A DNA stretch of 64,000 bases, taken from the NCBI GenBank assembly GCA_029721435.1, contig CM056580.1, positions 71,635,367-71,699,366 on the forward strand, given 5' to 3'. Positions 1-11,982 of the stretch are shown piece by piece. This DNA comes from Gymnothorax reevesii (lineage: Eukaryota > Chordata > Actinopteri > Anguilliformes > Muraenidae). How positions within the stretch are numbered: the stretch's first letter is position 1; the number at the start of each line of letters is the position of its first letter. The notes beneath the pieces were generated by a model that made no database searches, was not told the origin of the DNA, and was given only the letters and a program-made list of their open reading frames with translations. The translations under genes were made by a program, and so were the position numbers.

Positions 1-1718
1 CTCTGCCATGATTAGTCGGTTTAGCAGAGCCTTCCAGGGGCGGAACCAGAGGCAGAAGGGGCAGACCTAGGTTTCCAAGGCCCGCCCCCTCCCGGCTCCA
101 CGTGCTCTTTTAGTATACACAGAATACTCTATAATAGGGCTGTCAAGTCTCATGCAATGAACATGATTGTCACTCATTTCAGTTGGATGTCATGCACTTA
201 AGCCACACACAGTATTTCTCACGCAAAAAATGATTAAAACTAAAATCACTTCCAACTGTAAGCCTATATGTGCAGCAACTCCGGTATAACTGTGGAAACG
301 GGAAGGAATCAAACATGTCTCCCCTGGAGCTCTCGATGGCAGCCGGACATGTGCCATCCAATCAAAAAAAGGAAAGCGGCTACACAACAGCTAATCAGAT
401 AATAGCACTATCGTATCTGGGCATGATGTAGGGCAACAACAAATGAAAAAAAAAAAAACACAGTTATCCTGGAATTATTTTCGTCATCCTGCTACAGCAA
501 TGTACTGAAAGCTGCATTATTCATTCACCCACTGTGGAAAATGGAAGTATCATGCACCCCACCAGAGGAGTTTTATCCAGGCAACTCCTGAAAAACAGGG
601 ATTGGAGTGAACTCATCAATATTCTATACCGACCGTGTTCCAGCTCGGCTTGCTTGTGAATATTCAATAACTGCTCTTGGTGTGCTATCTAGTGATATAA
701 TATTGTAACTGCGTGCATATATTTGCAGCTCTGTGTCCGCTGGCAGATACATCTGCACAAAGATGCCCTGCTTAGCACCTTTGTGCTTCTTGAACACACC
801 AAAACCAGATAATCCTTAAATGATTAATTACATTCATATTTTCATTTGTAACGAGTAACAAAGGGGCCAGTGTCAAAGTGAACAAAGTGAAAGTATACTT
901 TTTATCTTTTTAAAATAGTAGAATAAAAGTCCCAGTTTAAAAAAAACTCAAGTAAAGGAAAAATCCTCAAAAAAAAAAAGTTATACTATACTATACATGT
1001 ACTTTGTTAGTAAACACCTCTGATCAATTGTAGTAGCCAACAGCGATTTTGGATTTAGCAAATAGACACCTGTGAGAAAGTTTCAATTTTCCATTCATAC
1101 CTTTACTTCGCACATTTTGTTTCAACGTTCCGTAAGCCAACTGGTTTGCTATGGATCTGCTGCTGCATCCTGACGGTGTAAACTGTGCGCCTATAGAGGT
1201 CTTGATCACAGCTGTCTGGGTAGAGACGCTGACTTGGTCTGCTTCTCATGTGCTTCTCGGCAGTTTGGGGGCAGGCGTTGAGGGCGTGTTTGGAGCAGAG
1301 TCTCCTGATTCATCAGAGGTTTTATACATTCTCCTGATTGGCTTGAAATTGTGATGAAAGAATTTCTGCAGATCTCATGAAGTTCTCGTTACAAGGCGTT
1401 CGGAGAGGCAGGAAGTCGCGTGATTTCTCATTTGAGAATTATGGCAGAGCTCCTATGACTCATTTTTGACAATTTTTTCAATGTTCGGCATTGTGGAAGC
1501 TTTTAGCATCCTCAGAATGTCAAAAAGCATGGTTCAGCATGATATATCTCATTAAAAGAAAAACATGTCATGTAATAAATAAGAGAAACTGAAAAATTAA
1601 AACAGAAGTTTAATTGTAAGGAAATGTTATTTTGTACACTTTGTAATACTACAGGATAATGCAGGCATATGTATGAGATTCATAATTAATAATAGAATAG
1701 AATAAATACTTCAAAGAA
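1..1718. other. Unassigned AT-rich DNA
   Basis: No gene or complete transposon was recognised. The first 120 bases carry a GC-rich stretch of CCCGCC and CCCTCC runs resembling the edge of a degraded repeat. Short open frames on both strands lack recognisable domains. One dispersed fragment (583-640) is listed separately. Confidence 0.5.
583..640 (+). repeat. Dispersed repeat fragment, second copy at 8286-8343
   Basis: About 58 bases here resemble 8286-8343. Both contain GAGTT, a CAGGCAA block, then a GGATT/TTGAGTGAACTC block in the same order and spacing, with roughly 75-80 percent identity by eye. Both copies are on the plus strand. No terminal repeats or coding sequence are visible, so the parent element is unknown. 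Confidence 0.5.
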
Positions 1719-1815
1719 AGAATTGTTGTGGTGTGGTAATTTATGCTTGCTTTCAGTATTAAATGTACTCGTGTTTATGGTGCTAGTAAGTATTTTGATT
1801 GAAATAGTGGCATGT
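1719..1815 (+). repeat. 97-bp near-identical direct repeat, copy 1
   Basis: These 97 bases recur at 4305-4401 with a single difference (T here, C there, inside the CTCGYGTTT block). The match starts and stops abruptly: neighbours on both sides differ. No terminal inverted repeats, A-tail or coding potential were seen. The two copies bracket a Tc1/mariner relic and about 1.5 kb of unassigned DNA. Confidence 0.85.
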
Positions 1816-1919
1816 AGCTTAATTAATTGAGGACATTAAACTTCAACAAAAAAGGTAAAATTTGTCTTAAACAAGCTCCCCCCCCAACAACATACCTGAT
1901 CTTGAGAGAAATTCTACCA

Positions 1920-2838
1920 TTTCATGAAAAATATTAGCTCATTTTGAATTTGATGGCAGCAACACATCTCAAATAAGTTGGAACAGGGGAAACAAAAGAC
2001 AGGAAAAGTAAAAGGTACTTATAAAAAACAGCTGGAGGAGCATTTTACAACTAATTAGGTTAATTGGCAACAGGTCAGAAATATAACTGGGTATAAAAAG
2101 AACATTTCAGAGAGGCAAAGTCTCTCAGAATTAAAGATGGGCAGAGGCTCACCAATCTGTGAAAAACTGACTCTAAAAATTGTGGAACAATTTCAGAAAT
2201 TCCTCCTCTATGTAAAATTGCAAGGATTTTGAATATTCCACCATCTACAGTACGTAACATCATCAAAAGATTTGGAGAATCTGGAGAAATCTCTCTGCGC
2301 AAGAGACAAGGCTGAAGGTCAATATTGGATGCTTGTGGTCTTCAGGAAAAATTCTGCACTGGAAAACACTGCATGGGCTTCGGAGCACTTTCAGAAATCA
2401 TTGTCGGTGAAGAAAATTTGCTGTGCAATCTACAAAATCAAAATTTGACATTCTTTTTGGAAACCACAGATGCCTTGTCGTGCAGACTAAAGAGGAGAGG
2501 GACCATCTAAATTCTTATCAGCGTACTGTTCAAAATCCTGCATCTCTGATGGTATCAGGTTACATTAGTGCCTATGGCATGGGCAGCGTACACATCTGGA
2601 AAGGCACAATCAATATTGAAAAGTATTTAGAGGTTTTACAACAACATATGCTCCCATGCAGACACCATTTCTTTCAAGGTAGGCCTTACTTATTAGACAA
2701 TGCTAAACCACAAACTGCATCCATCACAACAGCATGGCTTCGCAGTAGAAGACTCTGGGTGCTGAACTGACCTGCCTGCAGTTCCGAACTTTCCCAACTT
2801 TAGACAGCGTCCCGACTTAATTGGAATTGGGGTTTGTA
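1920..2838 (+). mobile_element. Tc1/mariner-type transposon relic
   Basis: The copy belongs to the same family as the fuller element at 14213-15657. Shared landmarks in order are the AGTTGGAACAGGGG block near 1976, a transposase region, and a right terminus GGAATTGGGGTTTGTA ending at 2838 that matches the family inverted repeat. The left inverted repeat was not found. The 3' third of the transposase is deleted, so the frame runs almost directly into the right terminus. It is an immobile fossil. Confidence 0.85.
2137..2770 (+). pseudogene. Tc1-like transposase pseudogene
   Basis: The transposase would bind the terminal repeats and cut and paste the element in the nucleus. The N-terminal helix-turn-helix part (from about 2137) is broken by stops and frameshifts. 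The catalytic half is open from 2423 to 2770 and aligns with the DDE domain of the 14213-15657 copy. The first catalytic aspartate is replaced by threonine (2432-2434, in STKSKF where the other copy has SDESKF). The second aspartate survives in the DNAKPQTA motif (2696-2698). The segment with the third acidic residue is deleted. Inactive on all counts. Confidence 0.85.
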
Positions 2839-4304
2839 CTACTTTCCAAACTAAACTGTATTTCAAGCTATTGCTGCTACTTTAAAACAAGCAGCTATTT
2901 AAACCAACATTCTGTACAAACCACCAAATTATTTTCTTATGTAAAATTTTTCTTGGTACATTTGCCCTCAGAATATGCTTGTATCTTTATCTAAATAATG
3001 TTAATTAAGACCATAAGTGGGTTATAATACAAGCTATTTAATTAGCTATTTGCTTTAAATCTTCCATTAAATACACATTCAATGCAAGAATTACTTTAAA
3101 AAAGATGTAAATTTGAAATTTGTCCTTCAAATAGTTTATAATGATACTGAAATGTAATCAGGCCAAAAAATAATGCGTGTTGCTCCTCATCCACATCCAG
3201 TATAAGGCTTAGAAAGTTTAAACTGTTTCAGAAAGGACTTTTAAAAAGCTGTCAAATAAAGCAAGCAGGTGTTGGTGTTTTTCTGACGAAACTGTAATCC
3301 TCAGACGGTGATGGCTGCCAATATTTACACTCTCTGCTACATTTCCACAATGGCATCCAAATGAGAGTATGTCTCCTCCACTCCAACAGCTTACTCCTTT
3401 CAGATAAAAATTCAATGGAAGTCAGACAGCTCAGTAATTTGAGGGGGCGAGGGAGGGTGAGGTAAAACAAATTCAGGAAATAAACCTTCTCAGATCACTT
3501 GAGGGCAGATGACAGAGCCTGAAAAACTGGAGCCAATTGGCTTTTCTCTGAAAACACATAGTAACAACCCCAGTCACCCCAGCACAAATAACTTATTTCA
3601 AGACAATTTCCACATGCCGTTACAGCAGATATCACATTAAGCCTTTTCTTCAGAATGGTCACAGTTTACTGAGTGTGGCTTGCCTTTAAAAACGTGTATA
3701 TCATTTTTATATTAATACAATTAGCTGGTATTGAAGGGTAGATAATTGCAGATACAGATGAAATGAAAAATTCTGGCACAGAGGCTGAAATAAAAACTAG
3801 AAGATGCCGGTGTCAGTGTGTTCTTTGTGATTCAAGTGCACAATGCCCTCCCTACTTAGTTTATTGGCAGGTTATATCTTAATACTCATCTTAAATAAAT
3901 CTAGCCATTGTAAAATGTACTTCGGGGTGAAACCGAATGTAACCGATGCATTTTTGCCTTGATTTATATGTTCAGACAGCATGTCAGAAGTACAGCAAAG
4001 TATCTGTCACACACTTTTGGTTGAAACAGAATGCAGGTTATATTGGAGATGGAAAACAAAGACATTCACAAACATTACTGCCCCTACTGTGTACCTTGCA
4101 TAATCTGCCCTTGTCCTTATTTTACAATGAAAAAGATCAGTTGATCCTCAGTATTCTCCAGGTAGTTCTCAGGCCCAGAGGAGCTCTCATACTATGAAAT
4201 TATTTTCAAAAAGCCCATAGTGGTATGATGTTAAAGGGGACCTGGTATATGAGACAAAAAATGAAAAAGCATACTAAATGTTACAATAAAGGATGTTCAT
4301 TATA
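2839..4304. other. Unassigned AT-rich DNA
   Basis: I see no gene, RNA gene or recognisable transposon end here. Small open frames on the minus strand around 3218-3470 overlap one another in different frames and have no motif. Confidence 0.5.
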
Positions 4305-4401
4305 AGAATTGTTGTGGTGTGGTAATTTATGCTTGCTTTCAGTATTAAATGTACTCGCGTTTATGGTGCTAGTAAGTATTTTGATTGAAATAGTGGCATG
4401 T
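4305..4401 (+). repeat. 97-bp near-identical direct repeat, copy 2
   Basis: This is the partner of 1719-1815, same orientation, one mismatch in 97 bases. The sequence to its left (ending TTCATTATA) and right (TGCATCCAAC) is unrelated to the flanks of copy 1. Confidence 0.85.
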
Positions 4402-7400
4402 TGCATCCAACATACATCTTCAAAAAATCAGGTTGGGCTCACCTGGCGTTTCCACACTAATAAAGCGCCTTCAGTATGAGCAGCCCGTGATACTTGTGTC
4501 GTATTTGAATTTCATACAATGAAATTAGAGACGTTATATATAAGGAGACGCCATATTTCAGAGGATGGGGTCAGCAAAAGCGGAGTCTCATGTCTGTGAA
4601 TCGGGAGATCCCTACATCTAGCGTTCAGTCATATGAATTGCCATTTGATTTGCTGATTCGCGGACACAGTCGAACTGTTGTCTACATCAAGTCACAAAAT
4701 TTATCCTGAACGGCATACAGGCCGTTTACACTGAATATGCTTTATTAGCATGGGGCGCCCTTTTTATTAGTATCTTCAATGATTTGATGCAGTCTGGGTG
4801 CCACTTTTAAGTGCTGGGCATATCCCGTTTATGCGCACCAAGGCAACTTTCTGTTTTCAGGTGCACTTTTAGTTTCAAAAAAAGTCCTATTTTGAGGCGC
4901 CTCGATAAAAACACTCTAAGTCATTGTCAGACTTTCCCTCCTGTCCAATCACTTGAAAGCAGGGCTGGAGTTTGATTTTACGTTAAGTTCCATTGTAAAC
5001 AAAGATGGCAGGGAAATCTGTTCTTACTTGGGTTGCAAATTTTGTGCATTTTCCTAAACCGATAGTTAAACAAACAAACAATCAATAGCAATTAATCATT
5101 AATAACTGATGAAATTCAAAACGTTCCTCTTTTTTCAGTTTAAGTTTTAGGCCTATTTAGCCAAACAATTCTAACTGTATATTAGTCACATGAAATGTTA
5201 ATTCATGAAGTACAAACAATTTAAACAGAGTGGTAAAGCAATAAGGCAATCATGGCTACTTTCCTCTGCCAGTCCTCATTCAAAAAGTGGTGCCCAAAAT
5301 AAAATGATGTCAAATGGGGCGCAGTTACTGCTATTTCTCACGTGGTTACTTATGAACCAAGTGGGATTGAAAAACATCACGTTTCAAAGGCAGCAAATTT
5401 CCTTGTTCTGAAAAATCATTATTTTTACTATTGAGTTACAGGAGGCCAAGGCAGTGCTATTTCAAACAAATGTTAGCTTACAAACTTTAACCTTTAATAT
5501 GCTGTTTTCAACACTAGATCAATGTTTAAGAGGTTTTCCGCTTTGAACACATCCTATTTACAGCCATTTAAAAAAAAATATGTGAAGTTATTTCCATTCT
5601 TCTTCCATAATCCAATGAAAAAATGGCTACAACAAAACACAGAATTACCGAAAAAGCTGAGTTTTTTTAAATTTTTTATTAATTATTCAGATTTCCATCC
5701 TTTCAATGTCACAATGAAAGGTAGCGTTTGACCATTAAGGCCTTGACATAACGAATAAAGGACATGAAAATACAAAATGTTCGGATGTGAAAGTTGGATA
5801 AAAACTCATCTCATTGGTTCCAATAGGAATTTGCAAAAGAAACTCAAGACAACGAATTTATGAAGTTTTGACAGCTCACTTCGAAGTAGAAAAAGAACAC
5901 AGAGGAAGAACAGGGAAGAAGAGGAAAAAATTGACTCATCCTCCAGTGATGAAGATCTTTTCCTCATTGATCTTACTGAGAAAAAAGGACATTTTGGGTT
6001 CAACCTCTGTTACAAAATAGGGAGAGAGAAGGAAGTTTCACCTCCTAAAAGAGGCATTTTCTTTCGCAGATAAAATATCAATGTATCTATATAATTTATG
6101 CACTCTTGAAACAGATTTGCGTAAATTGGTTTGCGAGGCTCATTAAGAAATAAGCCACGAGAATCCGTTCTATACTTTTCTTACTGTTGTCATGGGTGAA
6201 TGGCGCTGTTAGGCACGTTGCACAGCTGAGTGAAAATTGTAAGGAAGGCTAAAATAAATGCTGCAAAGTCAGCAAAAGTTTTGGATCTTTGTATCCATAG
6301 TATTGCCATCATTACATTGCCATATCAATGTTATGAATGTAGGCAATAGGCATTCACCTTACCATAATCGATTCTTAATATGGGTCATGCTTTGGTCGTT
6401 CGGGCAATAAATTGTTTGTTAATGAGGCCAACTTCAATGCAAACAGCCTGAGAATAATCGCGCTGTAAAGCGTGAGGTTACAGAAAGCCCTCTGAACACC
6501 TCATGGCACGCCTCTGACCAAGAGGCTCTCGAGCTAGAGGAACGTCTTGCGGTCTGTCTGAGGTAGGCAAGTTGTTAAAGTATGATTGGTTGATGCATTT
6601 GCTCGCAGTGTGAATGTTCGCAAAAATCAAACTTGATCCGAAAGATAAAAGGTTCGCTTTTTCGCAGCGTGGCCATCGCATTCTGTGTCTTTGATTTATC
6701 CTGTGTTCCATCTCCATTTACTCTGGAACATTTACTTTTTTGGAAACAGGGATGTGGACAGTTCTGCAGATGTGAATATTGTTTATTGGTAGGAAAATTG
6801 ATGCTCTGAGTACTTTTTAGAAATAATATTTCTCTATAAACTCTTGTATTGTGAAGACAAACTGTTGAGAGCCCCCCTGAAATTTGAACTGCATATGAAT
6901 CTATATGATATATTCATCCATATTCAGTCACTTAACGTCCACGCATTTTTGGTAGAACTTTGTTTATTTTTAAATACATGAAATATAAAGATAATTTTGC
7001 TGTGTTGTTGTTTTATTCACCAAGTAGGTCAGAGCACTCTCACACTTAGAAGCCTTTTTTAGCCATTCGTGCCCCATGGCCTACTGGTAGTTTAAATTTG
7101 AGCTTTCATTAGATTAGATTAAGTTCTTTGACTGAGAGTTAGAGGTACGGTGATTGATTATACATTGATATAAAAAGGAAGTTCAAAACAAAGTGAGGCT
7201 CCATACACACAGGGAGGTCACTAGCATTATTAGCATTCCTTAGCTTCCATTCCCGCCTAATCTAGAAATTTTCATAATGGTAAAATTCAAAACGCAGATA
7301 ACATTAGCAAGACAACCTATTACCTAGTCGTAAATAATATTACTGTTCACTATACCTTTCGAAATTGAGCATTGTTTATCTGGATCTCCTAGAGTTTAGC

Positions 7401-7492
7401 AGGGGATCCCTGCTAACAGATGGAGGAGATGACATCACGTGAATTCCCCTTATCTCGGCAGAGTGGTGAGGGCGGGTGAGGGACAGAGTTAA
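4402..7492. other. Unassigned DNA
   Basis: No convincing gene was found. At 5880-6060 one plus-strand frame reads a lysine/arginine- and glutamate-rich stretch with an SSSSDED acidic patch, but it has no recognised family and no start or splice context. The remainder shows only short open frames, with no terminal repeats or target duplications that I could pair. Confidence 0.45.
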
Positions 7493-7690
7493 ATGGAGGA
7501 AGACGAGAGCGATGTTGTGTCTCGCTTGTTACCATCGCCTTTTTCAAGGCGGCCTTTCACAGAAAAACTTCAAATAAAAAAAATCGGTAGACCAATGCCA
7601 GAACTGGAATTACAAGAAAAAGTTGAGGAAGTGGAAAGGCATTTCAAGACGGAAAATTATCAGCACTATCCGCGGACAACGGGCTGTAAG
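7493..7690 (+). pseudogene. hAT-type transposase N-terminal relic (TTF/ZMYM-like)
   Basis: An open frame starts at 7493. Residues about 14-62 (SPFSRRPFTEKL, KIGRPMPEL, VERHFKTENYQHYPRTTGC) follow the order seen in the N-terminal part of fish hAT-derived proteins with a TTF-type or ZMYM1-like zinc finger: a K-L-x-I-x-x-x-GRP-x-P segment, then a RHF-x-x-x-NY-x-x-YPW-like segment. The zinc-ligand cysteines and the catalytic RNase-H fold that should follow are missing, because MITE-like sequence begins right after. This is recall-based homology, so confidence is moderate. Confidence 0.45.
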
Positions 7691-7699
7691 AAAACACCA

Positions 7700-7915
7700 G
7701 AGGTGTATAAACTCAAAAACAATAGTAAAAGTAGAAGTACCATAACTGAAAGTTTACTTTGGTAAAAGTTGAAGTCGCCCATAAGAAAGTTACTTGAGTA
7801 AAAGTCTTGAAGTAGCTCACATTAAATGTATTTAAGTACCAAAAGTATCTTGTGAGAAAATGTACTTGTACTTTTGATACTTAAGTATGAGGCATTTTTC
7901 ACAGTACACTTAGAA
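7700..7915 (+). mobile_element. hAT-MITE-like repeat fragment (AGTAAAAGTA family)
   Basis: The segment is a mosaic of AGTAAAAGTA, GTACCATAACTGAAA, TTGAGTAAAAGTC and ACTTAAGTAT blocks. This combination is familiar from abundant nonautonomous hAT-like elements in fish. It begins within a few bases of the hAT-type transposase relic. No matching pair of terminal inverted repeats or 8-bp duplication was found, so the boundaries are approximate. Confidence 0.5.
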
Positions 7916-8829
7916 GCAAAACAACCACATGTTGTCCTCTCCTTGTTCTCTTTTATCAACTTTCAGGTGAATGAAAGTATTTAAAAAGTACTGGCAATCC
8001 TGCTTTATATACTTCAAGTTTACTGGTGGTTTAAAAAAAACACAATAATTGATTATAATTGATAAAAGAATGACAGGATCAATACCACATTGAATTTTTG
8101 CTTCAGAAAACTAATTTAAAAAAAAAAATTTACCACTAATTCAGATACCATGGACTCACTGTAGGTGAAGGGGTTGCTACAGAGGACAACGATTGTTTCT
8201 CAAGCAAGAGATACTTTTTTTTTTAAACTGCTACATTGAGAATATGGGCAAATATGTGGAGCAGTTTGCACATCAGGCACAGCTGGTGAGTTAAATTCAG
8301 GCAATTCCTGTAATACTGGGATTTGAGTGAACTCTTCCATATATTCAAGCCTGATGGGCTACACCTGAACCAGAGGTGTACTTTTGCTCTGGGTCAGCTT
8401 ATGTTGAGGGTAGCACAGGATTATTTGAACTAGGGACTTGGGGGGCTGGGAGGTTAGTGAGTGTTACACATGGGGAAATGCAGACTCCCCTGATGGAAGC
8501 TGACTGCGTTACATGCGTTATTGATGATATACTTTTAAAGAGGAGTGGGGGGCTTGAAGCAACAGCCACATGGGAAATCAAGGGGGAAGAGCATTAGGAA
8601 ACGCTCCTGAAATGTTAAATTTCCAGAACTTGAGGCCATCATGATTAGTGAGGGCTATGACATAGTTGGGATTACAGAGACATTACATTGAGGCTTATTG
8701 AAGAGGATGAAGATGAATATAGAAGGTTCAGGGCTTCCGCCAAGCAGTGCAATTGTGGTATTCCCACAAAAACTGCCCTAGCACCTGCAAGAAAATGTGC
8801 CATTCCTGCACATGTTTTCAGTGAATTAA
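7916..8829. other. Unassigned DNA
   Basis: The stretch includes the second copy of the short dispersed repeat (8286-8343, partner of 583-640). Otherwise it holds no gene or transposon boundary that I can support. Confidence 0.5.
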
Positions 8830-8939
8830 GCTGCTTGCACACTGGAAGCGAAACAAATTTTTCGCACGACAAATTACGTTCAAAGTCAATGTTATCTGTC
8901 GTGCGAAAAATTTGTTTCGCGTCCAGTGCGCAAGCGGCT
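8830..8939. mobile_element. Long-TIR MITE flanked by TTAA, short copy
   Basis: About 110 bases are almost entirely two inverted arms: the left arm begins GCTGCTTGCACACTGG and the right arm ends CCAGTGCGCAAGCGGC. Both arms contain the AAATTTTTCGCACGAC block or its complement. TTAA lies directly left (8826-8829) and, after one extra T, right (8940-8943). The same arms occur at 49988-50867 and 63720-63905, so this is the smallest of three size classes of one family. No coding sequence. Confidence 0.85.
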
Positions 8940-8975
8940 TTAAAGTACCTATACAAGTACTGCTCAACTCGAACA

Positions 8976-9978
8976 TGATGCAAGATCAGGTAGACACCAG
9001 AAGCGAGGTGAAGGGGAATGAGGAGTTTAATAAAACAAAAGCAAACAGGCACGAGGGCCAATAAAAAAAAACTCGGCCCAAAGGGTTGCAAAATACAAAC
9101 TAAGGTGAGCTTCACAGAGCTAGAAACTGAAGATCAAAAACGACAAAAACAAAAGCCACTGGAAACTCCAGGCAGATAATTAATAAACAGAAAAGAACAA
9201 AGATGCTAGGAATGTAAAGGCTATGTACAAAATGACAAGGACTATGAAACCAGAGCAGAACAAGACTTGCAAACATGAGCTTGAACTTGAGCGAGACACT
9301 GTCTGCCAGCCAACTTCCACCGCATCCAGATAAAGGGTAAGAAATCAAGACATGAGGGGCAACACCTGGAGAAGGAGATACAAGAGGCATGGCAAGATCA
9401 TGACATGGACTAAGATTGGTTGACAAGACTTGCTCATTAAGAGAATGAGCTGCTCAGCTTTAAGTACCAATAAAGTATGCAGTTTGAAAGCAGCATGAAT
9501 GTTTAGAACAGAAAAGCACAGCAAGAGTTGAAAAAGTAAAAGCAGGAATCATGACAATAGACTCCCTGTCTAAATGAGTAATATTAGTAATGTGCCTATC
9601 TAAGAATTACACCACCCAGTGAATGTTATTAAATGTTAGTAACTTAAAAACAGTTAATTGCCAATCAAGATTAGACAGCCCTGAATCCAGCACAGCACAG
9701 AAGGAAGGGGGAAACACCAAAGCCAACCAGAGCTCTGACATGTGCAACCACGAAGGCACGGGGCGGAACACAGACAAGCGGTGGAGTGGCTTGGCAGACC
9801 TGGCAAAAACAAAAACATGGAAAAGTAAAAACATGAACAATAAACATGAATAATGAAATGAGTAATCCTAATACAAGAAACTGTTAAAACTGTGACATGA
9901 ACTATGACTGTGGACTATGGAATCCTGATACATGAAACTGTTAAAATCATGAACAATATTGTCCCCCAGAACACAACA
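8976..9978 (-). mobile_element. Solo LTR, family A (minus strand)
   Basis: Read on the minus strand, this 1003-base unit begins TGTTGTGTTC and ends TTGCATCA, so it has canonical TG...CA ends. It is homologous along its whole length to the plus-strand copy 46771-47776. An AATAAA polyadenylation signal lies near its 3' end (its complement is in the TTTAATAAAAC block near 9030). Flanking 5-mers GAACA (8971-8975) and GCACA (9979-9983) form a 4/5 target duplication. No internal retroelement coding region or second LTR adjoins it, so it is a solo LTR left by recombination. Superfamily (Ty3/gypsy or other) cannot be decided from the LTR alone. Confidence 0.85.
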
Positions 9979-10295
9979 GCACATTTATTCACACCCACAA
10001 AATCTAAGCAGATTGGGCATTCAGAGAGAAACTAGCCAATCACTGGGTACGTCTTCTGCCTTACCGCTGGCCGCAGATGATCTTTAACCTGCCCTTTTGT
10101 TGCGCAGCGCCGCAATCAGGGCAGTGGCTTTATATCTTCATGGCCAACGTCGTCCCTAATTTCAGACATGGGTATCACTAGCCTGCCCAATGTTGTACAT
10201 ATTTTCGCCTTGGTGACAAGGTTTGCGCCTTCTGCAACTGTCGTCTATTCATTAAAATGTTTATTCACCGGACTCAATACAAATCAAGAGAATAA

Positions 10296-10340
<45 letters not shown>

Positions 10341-11037
10341 TATATATAGAATAATGGGGGCTTGTACATTAATGATTTTTTTTTTCATGCTGCCAATGCC
10401 AGTCTTTAATTTATGGGTGTACGATTTCCAAAGTGTCGCCTTCCGTTCTTGTCAATTTCGTTTTTCACGTAGAGGTTCCATGCCGATATACGTAGCAACC
10501 GAGAATCGAGCTGCTTAGCAAAAGCACTGCTATTTTTTTTTGTGTCTTTACAGGTTTGTTTGTTGACTAGAGAATCTAGTCAAGCCCAGTCCTATTCTAA
10601 ACCATACCGTTCTGTCGTGTAATATCCATTATCTGATTATAGGCAATGGCAGTTGTAATTTGCATTTTTTCTTTTTCTAATTTGACACTGTCATTCAGTG
10701 CAGTAATTAATTTTAATAAATAAAAGTTTTATTTTTGTGAAAACTTTTGTATAGTCTCAGTTCATCTCAACATCATAAATGAATCGTTGTTACAGTCTCT
10801 TATGGTTGTGACAGCGAGCCGTTGCATACTGAAATCCCCCCCGACAAATTGAAATTCCCCCAAAAAAACTTGGGAAGGGTGAAATCCCCCTCTGAAAAAT
10901 ATTTTGGCAGAAGCCCTGAGGTAAAAAGCTCATTTGGAAGGATAAATATAATAGGTGGGGAGGGGATTCTATGTGAACAAAAACATAATTGTACAGGAAA
11001 TTCCTGAAATTTGACATTCCTTGCCCTGTGAAGATAT
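9979..11037. other. Unassigned DNA with a (TA)n tract
   Basis: No gene was recognised. The open frame spanning the (TA)n tract is low complexity. Around 10830-10890 there are several CCCCC runs (AAATCCCCC repeated three times) that may be the edge of an older repeat. Confidence 0.5.
10299..10339. repeat. (TA)n microsatellite
   Basis: About 20 uninterrupted TA units, followed after TTC by a shorter TATATATA run. Confidence 0.95.
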
Positions 11038-11608
11038 CTGGGTCAGCCATTGTGCCATAGCAGTTAAAAACGCCAATCGGATACTGGGATACATTGCCAT
11101 AAGTATTGAGTACAAATCTAAGGAGGTGATGCTTCTTTTGTACAACACATTCGTCAGACCACATCTGGAGTATTGTGTGCAGTTCTGGGGATCATACTTT
11201 AAGAAAGATATAGAGGCTCTAGAGAAAGTTCAGAGAAGAGCCACTAAGCTTATTACAGGTATAAAAGATGAAAGCTACGAGAAGAGGCTGAGGATCTTTG
11301 ATCATTTTAGTCTTAAGAAAAGGAGACTAAGGGGTGATTTGATTGAGGTCTCTAAATATGTTAAAGGGATTAACAAAGTGAATTATGTAGGATTCCTTCG
11401 ACTAAGTGTTGTGAGTAGAACTCGGGGTCACAAATGGAAGTTGACCAAAGGTAAATTTAGCACTGATATTCGGAAATATTTCTTCACCCAAAGAATAATT
11501 TCAATGTGGAATAGCTTGCCTGACCATATTGTTGAGGCAGAGACCTTGGGGGTTTTCAAGAGCAGGCTTGACTTAAAGCTAGATACCATTGAGTCATTGA
11601 GTATGTGA
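11038..11608 (+). pseudogene. CR1-like reverse transcriptase C-terminal fragment
   Basis: About 190 codons stay open to the stop. In order they show RPHLEYCVQFW, KKDIEALEKVQRRATKLI, KKRRLRGDLIEV, TRGHKWKL, and RKYFFTQRIISMWNSLPD followed by VFKSRLD. This is the thumb and C-terminal region typical of CR1/L2-group ORF2 proteins. The endonuclease and the catalytic YxDD palm lie upstream in a complete element and are absent. The frame has no ATG that could be original, and the fragment cannot encode a working enzyme. The long intact frame suggests a fairly young insertion. Confidence 0.88.
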
Positions 11609-11697
11609 AGGGATATATTCACAATAGTATAAAGAAACTGGCGAGCGTAGTTGGGCTGAATGGCCTGTTATTGCCATTTATGCATTGTTATGTTATA
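11038..11697 (+). mobile_element. CR1-like LINE, 5'-truncated 3' end
   Basis: This is the 3' end of a non-LTR retrotransposon: the tail of the reverse transcriptase ORF, a stop at 11606-11608, then a short 3' UTR with the TTGGGCTGAATGGCCTG block, which I associate with CR1-like elements of fish and other vertebrates. It ends near the GTTATGTTATAAT repeats. The 5' end is cut off, as expected for incomplete target-primed reverse transcription. I could not define a target duplication. Confidence 0.8.
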
Positions 11698-11982
11698 ATT
11701 TCAATGGGAATGAAACATACTCCATCTAACTCCTGGGATTCCCCTGAGAATAACAAGACCAAACATGATATGAATATGTACTAATATGATGGAGTTGTCA
11801 TGAAAAAGTCTTAAGATGAATTAATATATAGGTAAATTGGGTTATAAGTACAGAAGTGATTTCTAAGCAGAATATTGCACATAGAAGCATATTATGAAGT
11901 TCCCAAAGGTTTAAATTATTTTAAACAGATTAATATAACTGGACTTTAACTTCACTGGAGACAGTGATATGACTCCCACAGG

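Noticed and set aside
9112..9840. Open frames of 77-104 codons on the minus strand
   Set aside because: They lie wholly inside the family A solo LTR and recur in its other copy; LTR sequence, not genes.
10168..10518. 116-codon plus-strand open frame
   Set aside because: Its middle is the (TA)n tract read as YIYIYI; low complexity.
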